A DNA stretch of 64,000 bases, from assembly GCA_035489435.1 (NCBI GenBank), contig DATHKG010000015.1. One strand, 5' to 3'. Shown piece after piece: positions 59,314 to 64,000 of the stretch; within the stretch, counting starts at the first letter, position 1; each line of letters starts with the position of its first letter. Below the pieces are notes generated by a model that had not been told where the DNA came from, searched no databases, and was given only the letters and a program-made list of their open reading frames with translations. This DNA is from DATHKG01 sp035489435 (GTDB lineage Bacteria; Bacteroidota; Bacteroidia; Chitinophagales; Chitinophagaceae). The position numbers and the translations under genes are program-made.

Positions 59314-62300
59314 TTATCTTCCTGAATAAGCCTGCCCGTGGAATTTCAGATATTCTGCCAGGTCTTTTCGACTCTGTAAAAGCTGGAGGTTCGCCGGGGT
59401 AATTACAACAAAACTGAACTTACCTTTTGGCATCCATGGAATAATCCGGGTATCGGCTATCTCCGCAGTTTTGCGTGTATAATCAAGTGCTGCAGCCGCA
59501 TTTGGGAAAGGCGAGATCACAACCAGGTTCAGTGAATCGCTCAAAGGCTGGTTGGTTGTTTCTATTGGTAAATTGAAATAATTCTGTTTATTATAGCGGT
59601 TGAATGCATTTTTTGCTTCACCTACATAAACCGGGTCAACTTTGTCGAGGATCATAATCACCATATGGGGTGCTTCTGAATCGGCAGTATAGACTGAATT
59701 GATGACTGGTTGCTTCGGTTTGGCTACAACAACGGCACTGTCGACGCGAGGCCGGCTTACCGGCGGAATGACAGCAGCAGCCAGATTACTGGTGTCTACG
59801 TTAGCCAGATTACTGGTGTCCACCTTATTTTTAGCGAGATTAGAATCCACCGCCATAGCAGTTGTATCGGGTTTGATACCCGGAATCGCCCGGCTAAAAC
59901 TATCGACCATAGTGGTTGCGGCCACTTTAAATGAAGTATTAATGCTATCCTTCGGCTTTCCAACAGGTGTCAGAGCAGCGGCTTTTGCCTTCAGACCGTC
60001 TTCTAAGTTTTGCAGGGCCATTAAACTATCGGCCTGCCTGATCGCGACACTATCCACTGGTACAACAGGCGGCATCACGGGCGGAACCTCTACAATTTCT
60101 TTTTTAATGACCGGGTCATTAGTTACTATAAAAGCGGAATCTTCGCCTGGTCTTTCAATTTTCAGGTTTGTAAGATAATCTTCGATCTCTTTTCTACGGC
60201 CAAGAACATCAAGCATGGTCTGCGCCCTCGGCGAAAGCGGCGAAGTCGGGTACAACTTTATAATTTGCTGAAGAACAACCTTTGCCTGGTCGTCTTGTTT
60301 TTGTTTGATATGATAAACCGACTGAATGTATAACAATTGTGGGGTCCAGTAATTTGTACCGTATAAACTGTCGGCAATTTTTTTATCGGCCAGGGCCTGG
60401 TCAAAACGCCCTTCAATGAAACTGGTATAAATGCTCTCATAACGGCGGTTCATATCAGCCTCTGCTTTGCTTTTCTGGGTACCGCCACCTGGATTGGTAA
60501 CCATCTTCTGATATTCGGAACCACTGTATTGCTGCTCGAGTAGCAGTTTTGTCTCACTCGCTTTTGCAACGTTCCCCGTTTTGTTGTAACAGTAGTTAAG
60601 GATGAAAAGTGCTTCGGGTTTATGAATTGTAGCCGGATACCGGGTAAGCAATCCTTCAAGTGTTTTTATGGTTTCAGGATAATCTTCCAGGGACTCGAAG
60701 TAAATTTTGCCAAGACTAAAAGTGGCTTTTTCAATGGAGTCATTGCTGATTTTCATCAGTTCCGGAGTCAATGGAATATCCTTCATTAAACCTTCATAAC
60801 TGGTCCCGGCCACCGAAGTTCCGGCAGCAGGGGTGTCTTTGCCGAATGCAGCTTCTTTCTGTTCTTTCGGACCATTCATACGACTGATGGCACCAGACCT
60901 GCGCCAGTTATCCGTATTGGGACGGTTTCCCCATTTTCCTCTAAAGTCTGTAAATCCTCTTGATTTGAGTGAAGCATTATCGAAGTACCATTCGCCTTTT
61001 GTATTTGCGAACAGGTCAGATGGAGCAGCTGTTTTATTAATACTGTTTGCACCGGCGCCCTCAGTCACTTCTTCTTTGATACCCTGGCTTTTTCTCATCT
61101 GCTTTACCATCTTTTTGATCAGGGCATCTCTTTCTGTTTCTGGCAACATGGCTATCCGCTGCAAACTATCCTGTCTTTCAATTATCCCGATCTCTTCGAC
61201 AATTGGAAGAAGTATGATTTTTCTTTGTTGTAGTAATGCTGCATCGCCTATAGCGGGATCTGTAATATCCACACTGTCGTAAAAACGTTTTGCATCCCGG
61301 TATGCATGTACCTCAAATGAAAGATCCCCAAGGAGTATAAAAGCCTGGGTGCGCTGGCTGTATTCGTTTTGTGTTTGCGGTACTGCGACAGCTTTCATCA
61401 ATAACTGGCGGGCACCTTCCACATTTTTCCGCTCAAGTTCCATGGTGGCGGCAGTGAAATAAATGATATCGCGATAATTCGCGTAACGGTCCTTCCTGGC
61501 CATCCGGATCACTGCTTCGATATTTTCCGCAACCACCTTTTCGTTTGAACGGTCCTGCCTGGTAGCATTCAATCGGGCGTACAGTTCCATTACCGGGTTA
61601 AAAGTGTGCTTTGTAGTTCTTTCGAAATATTCTTTGGCCAGTTCCGGGTTGCCCGCTCTTTCGTATAGTTGGCCGATAAGGTACTCCCAGCGTGCTTTTT
61701 CCTGGCCTGTTTCTGCATTTTCCAGCGCTTTTTCAAGGTAAACCGCTGCGCTGTCAAAAACCTGCTGTTTATAAAACCAGTAAGCCTGCATTTCATATAA
61801 ATCCGGTAACAGGCGTGAAGGAAAAAAGGGATCGGCCTTCAGTGTTTCAATCATACCGGCGGCTTCTGCAGTTTCATTTTTGGCGAGATAAGTTCTTGTC
61901 TGCCAGATAAAAGATTCGTTCCTGCTGGGTGGGCGGGCCCACATTTTGTTTGCGACTCCTGTTTTTTCCTTTGTAGAGATAGAAAAAGCATTGCCGCCTT
62001 CGGTAGCGTTGCTGCCAATCGGAATATCGTATCCGTCTTTTTCCCTTGGTGAAAAAGCGTAGTTGATATATTGAAAAGTCAGATAGGCTGTATCGAGGTC
62101 ATTTTTGTAATAATAAGCCATTCCCATCAGCATATACAGGTTGTCAACCCAGGAATTTCGAAGATCATGGATTAGTATACCAGCATTTGCCTTATAGATA
62201 ACAGAATCGAGGTCAGTCTGGTACTGTTTCGTTTGTGAAAGATCGTAATTGTAAAAGGAAAGTAGCCGGGTATAATCGTCTTTATGTGCAGCCTTGGCTC

Positions 62301-62556
62301 TGGCAATGACGAGGTCGAGTTTGTTCTTTGCGTTGAAATTCCAGTTGAATTTGGTGACAGTGTTTTGGGTGAATTTGCGCACCGCACCGAATTTTTTGTC
62401 GGCAGATTTCTCAGAACCTAACTTCTTCTCCTCATACTTTTTTGGTTTGATGAGGTCAAAGCTCAGTCCTCCCTGGGCACTAACATCCTGCCAGAGAACA
62501 CAAATCACTAGACTGAAAACAAATATCTGATTGAAAACCTTACGCATCCGGGACAA
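59314..62556 (-). CDS. PorW/SprE-like TPR protein (type IX secretion/gliding accessory)
   Basis: A 1080-residue exported protein (IFVFSLVICVLWQDVSAQ). It contains TPR-like helices (MLMGMAYYYKNDLDTAYLTF, YEMQAYWFYKQQVFDSAAVY, YLIGQLYERAGNPELAKEYF, LFILNYCYNKTGNVAKASET). A linker rich in Pro, Val, Asp and Ser includes a short internal duplication (KVDTSNLANVDTSNLA, about residues 910-925), followed by a C-terminal domain (APHMVIMILDKVDPVYVGEA). This order matches PorW/SprE proteins needed for type IX secretion. No other T9SS gene is nearby. Confidence 0.75.
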   Translation of the reverse strand: MSRMRKVFNQIFVFSLVICVLWQDVSAQGGLSFDLIKPKKYEEKKLGSEKSADKKFGAVRKFTQNTVTKFNWNFNAKNKLDLVIARAKAAHKDDYTRLLSFYNYDLSQTKQYQTDLDSVIYKANAGILIHDLRNSWVDNLYMLMGMAYYYKNDLDTAYLTFQYINYAFSPREKDGYDIPIGSNATEGGNAFSISTKEKTGVANKMWARPPSRNESFIWQTRTYLAKNETAEAAGMIETLKADPFFPSRLLPDLYEMQAYWFYKQQVFDSAAVYLEKALENAETGQEKARWEYLIGQLYERAGNPELAKEYFERTTKHTFNPVMELYARLNATRQDRSNEKVVAENIEAVIRMARKDRYANYRDIIYFTAATMELERKNVEGARQLLMKAVAVPQTQNEYSQRTQAFILLGDLSFEVHAYRDAKRFYDSVDITDPAIGDAALLQQRKIILLPIVEEIGIIERQDSLQRIAMLPETERDALIKKMVKQMRKSQGIKEEVTEGAGANSINKTAAPSDLFANTKGEWYFDNASLKSRGFTDFRGKWGNRPNTDNWRRSGAISRMNGPKEQKEAAFGKDTPAAGTSVAGTSYEGLMKDIPLTPELMKISNDSIEKATFSLGKIYFESLEDYPETIKTLEGLLTRYPATIHKPEALFILNYCYNKTGNVAKASETKLLLEQQYSGSEYQKMVTNPGGGTQKSKAEADMNRRYESIYTSFIEGRFDQALADKKIADSLYGTNYWTPQLLYIQSVYHIKQKQDDQAKVVLQQIIKLYPTSPLSPRAQTMLDVLGRRKEIEDYLTNLKIERPGEDSAFIVTNDPVIKKEIVEVPPVMPPVVPVDSVAIRQADSLMALQNLEDGLKAKAAALTPVGKPKDSINTSFKVAATTMVDSFSRAIPGIKPDTTAMAVDSNLAKNKVDTSNLANVDTSNLAAAVIPPVSRPRVDSAVVVAKPKQPVINSVYTADSEAPHMVIMILDKVDPVYVGEAKNAFNRYNKQNYFNLPIETTNQPLSDSLNLVVISPFPNAAAALDYTRKTAEIADTRIIPWMPKGKFSFVVITPANLQLLQSRKDLAEYLKFHGQAYSGR

Positions 62557-62743
62557 ACTAAACGCTTAATAACTGATTTGGAGCAAAATTATTATCCTTA
62601 ACCCAATTTAATTGAACTATTAACAAATCGATTCCCGGATTAATAGGAACCCTTTAGTAAAACTAATTTTTAGGTAAAATCCAACCGCTTAAAACCAAAT
62701 TCATGCGGGCAAACAGTATCTTTAATCAATTGAATTTTAATGT

Positions 62744-63139
62744 ATGGCCAAATTCGATGCCAATTCCACTTTTCAGCGTTTGCAGAATCGTTACCGCCTG
62801 GTAGTGATGAACGATGATACTTATGAGGAAGTTGTTACGTTTAAGTTATCACGGCTCAGTGTTTATATTGCACTCAGCACCATTTTTGTACTTTTAACCG
62901 GCCTTACCGTTGCTTTGATTGTATTTACGCCTTTAAGATTGTACATTCCGGGCTATGGAGATGTAAATGCGACAAAAGAGCTGAGAGACCTGAAAATAAA
63001 GACTGATTCACTGGATCAGGCGATGAAATACAAGGACCAATACCTGGAAAGTGTGCGTGGGGTGTTGATGGGAGGTAGTACGCTGAAGCTTGACACAAAT
63101 GCACTTGACATTCCTAAAGCAGAGAACATTACGGAATAG
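62744..63139 (+). CDS. bitopic membrane protein next to bactofilin
   Basis: A 131-residue protein. A cytoplasmic N-terminus (FQRLQNRYRLVVMNDDTYEE) leads to one membrane helix at about 45-66 (VYIALSTIFVLLTGLTVALI). A periplasmic coiled-coil-like segment follows (ATKELRDLKIKTDSLDQAMK). In many bacteria the gene beside bactofilin encodes an M23 peptidase with a similar membrane-anchored N-terminus, but here no LytM domain follows. It may recruit or position a peptidase encoded elsewhere. Confidence 0.75.
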   Translation: MAKFDANSTFQRLQNRYRLVVMNDDTYEEVVTFKLSRLSVYIALSTIFVLLTGLTVALIVFTPLRLYIPGYGDVNATKELRDLKIKTDSLDQAMKYKDQYLESVRGVLMGGSTLKLDTNALDIPKAENITE

Positions 63140-63166
63140 CGAGGGCATCAAAACACCCGGATCATC

Positions 63167-63214
63167 AAATAATTCAGAACACAAATAATTCAGAACACAA
63201 ATAATCCAGAACAT
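63167..63214 (+). repeat. 16-bp tandem repeat, three units, between membrane protein and bactofilin genes
   Basis: AAATAATTCAGAACAC occurs at 63167-63182 and 63183-63198, with a two-base variant at 63199-63214. It lies 27 bases after a stop codon and 48 bases before the bactofilin ATG. Confidence 0.9.
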
Positions 63215-63262
63215 CCTTTTTGAAACCGATTATATAACCAATCCACTTAAAAACCGATCCAT

Positions 63263-63703
63263 ATGTTTAACCAGAAATCCAAATCTGACGGCTTGAGCGA
63301 ATCACCAGCAGGAACCGGCGGAGCCAGTTTAATAGCAGCCGGAACTACACTGAAAGGTGATATATCCAGCAACGGCGATATCCGAATCGACGGCACACTT
63401 CAAGGCAACATCCACTGTACTGCAAAAGTTGTGATTGGAGCAAACGGTGTAATTGAGGGCGATATCAGCGGTCAAACAGCCGATATCATGGGCAAAGTCA
63501 GCGGAACCATCAAAGTGAAAGAACTTCTTCAGCTGAAAGGCGGCTCACAAATCACGGGCAATATTTACTCATCCAAATTACAGATCGAACCGACGGCAAA
63601 TTTCAATGGTCAGTGTCATATGAACGCGGCACCTGAGCCAAACCCGGCCAGCAATGGCAGAGCAGATAAAAAGCTGGCTCTGGAAGCGGAACCTGTTAAA
63701 TAG
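63263..63703 (+). CDS. bactofilin
   Basis: A 146-residue cytoskeletal protein. A disordered N-terminus (about 1-25, SKSDGLSESPAGTGG) is followed by the right-handed beta-helix core: SLIAAGTTLKGDISSNGDIR, IDGTLQGNIHCTAKVVIG, GVIEGDISGQTADIMGKVSG and QLKGGSQITGNIYSSKLQIE. A polar tail ends the protein. Bactofilins polymerise without nucleotide on the inner membrane and scaffold cell wall enzymes. The preceding bitopic protein is its likely partner. Confidence 0.95.
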   Translation: MFNQKSKSDGLSESPAGTGGASLIAAGTTLKGDISSNGDIRIDGTLQGNIHCTAKVVIGANGVIEGDISGQTADIMGKVSGTIKVKELLQLKGGSQITGNIYSSKLQIEPTANFNGQCHMNAAPEPNPASNGRADKKLALEAEPVK

Positions 63704-63733
63704 CTCCATTCCTGATCAAAAAATTGTGTTGAT

Positions 63734-63755
63734 GCAGGCGTTTTTTAATGCCTGC
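63734..63755. terminator. hairpin downstream of bactofilin
   Basis: GCAGGC (63734-63739) pairs with GCCTGC (63750-63755) with a T-rich loop. There is no T run after it on the plus strand, so termination is uncertain. It lies between convergent reading frames. Confidence 0.4.
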
Positions 63756-63816
63756 CCCGGCGATAGAATTTCTATGTCCTGTATGTAGCTTTTCCGATCC
63801 CGATTCTTAAATTTGA

Positions 63817-64000
63817 TCATGTTGATTTTGCACGTTCATGGCGTTCACTCGGTTCTTCCCTTCGCCGGATGGGCCTTTCGGTTGGTTTGATTTGCCACTG
63901 TGATTCCTGGTTATTACCATTGTTCATTCCGCTGGTGGTTCTTGTCTCCGATCGGCTTTTAGTTCCCTGATCGGCTTTTTTAGATACACTTCCAGCGCGA
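63817..64000 (-). CDS. possible C-terminus of a gene entering from the right edge
   Basis: On the minus strand a frame is open from the edge to a TGA at 63819-63817, about 60 codons, encoding a polar, basic, low-complexity tail (KPTERPIRRREEPSERHERA at the end). It could be the disordered C-terminus of a membrane or nucleic-acid-binding protein. The length is too short to exclude chance. Confidence 0.4.
   Translation of the reverse strand, partial: RAGSVSKKADQGTKSRSETRTTSGMNNGNNQESQWQIKPTERPIRRREEPSERHERAKST

Overview
The window looks like a chromosomal piece of a Bacteroidota genome, most likely of the Chitinophagaceae type. The signs are two SusC/RagA-type TonB-dependent receptors (one with its SusD partner), ECF sigma/anti-sigma pairs, FG-GAP/ASPIC-UnbV lipoproteins, a PorW/SprE-like TPR protein, a bactofilin, promoters of the TTTG / TAnnTTTG type, and a fused DAHP synthase-chorismate mutase. 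No tRNA, rRNA, CRISPR array, phage or complete insertion sequence was recognised.

Layout. 1-3012 (minus) is the N-terminal 1004 codons of a SusC receptor cut by the window edge. 3.8-9.4 kb holds a minus-strand ECF operon (sigma, anti-sigma, membrane protein, a protein built of about ten 33-residue repeats, a secreted protein) with TVP38 and a membrane protein nearby. 9.5-20 kb is a mixed plus-strand accessory stretch: AraC regulator, HD-domain protein, TonB-like secreted protein, a quinoprotein with an inserted cytochrome c domain followed by a Tat-exported NHL propeller protein, a decayed DUF3052/serine-hydrolase junction, an orphan PAS histidine kinase and a PhyH dioxygenase. 20-24.6 kb holds an ArsR-SRPBCC pair (SRPBCC broken by an amber codon) and a second ECF sigma/anti-sigma pair surrounded by four copies of one bipartite promoter motif. 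24.7-28.8 kb carries ctpA, a GlcNAc-kinase-like gene and murQ.

28.8-39.6 kb is the aromatic amino acid cluster: a Phe/Tyr-rich leader peptide with attenuator, pheA, an aminotransferase, tyrA, a small membrane protein, a DEAD-box helicase, DAHP synthase-chorismate mutase, then a Y1-transposase-like gene lacking its catalytic tyrosine and translationally coupled to aroB, followed by aroA, aroC and a thiamine-binding-type protein. 39.8-46.2 kb has a CocE/NonD hydrolase and envelope genes (L,D-transpeptidase, RlpA, a TSP3-type barrel, an NlpE-like lipoprotein). 46.3-56.5 kb is a SusC/SusD locus with a giant FG-GAP lipoprotein and a divergent seven-haem cytochrome c. 56.7-63.7 kb holds a class A PBP, a PorW/SprE-like protein, a small membrane protein and a bactofilin.

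The most interesting signals are regulatory and structural. They are (i) a textbook ribosome-mediated Phe attenuator in front of pheA, apparently on a leaderless transcript; (ii) the motif TGTAACC-N17-GTC, present four times within about 1.7 kb around the second ECF sigma gene; (iii) the nuclease-dead transposase-like gene inside the aro cluster; (iv) short tandem repeats, different at each locus, that include or begin at stop codons and fill many 3' regions, together with a dispersed TTATGAG-type repeat that forms a long inverted repeat across the ends of two convergent genes.
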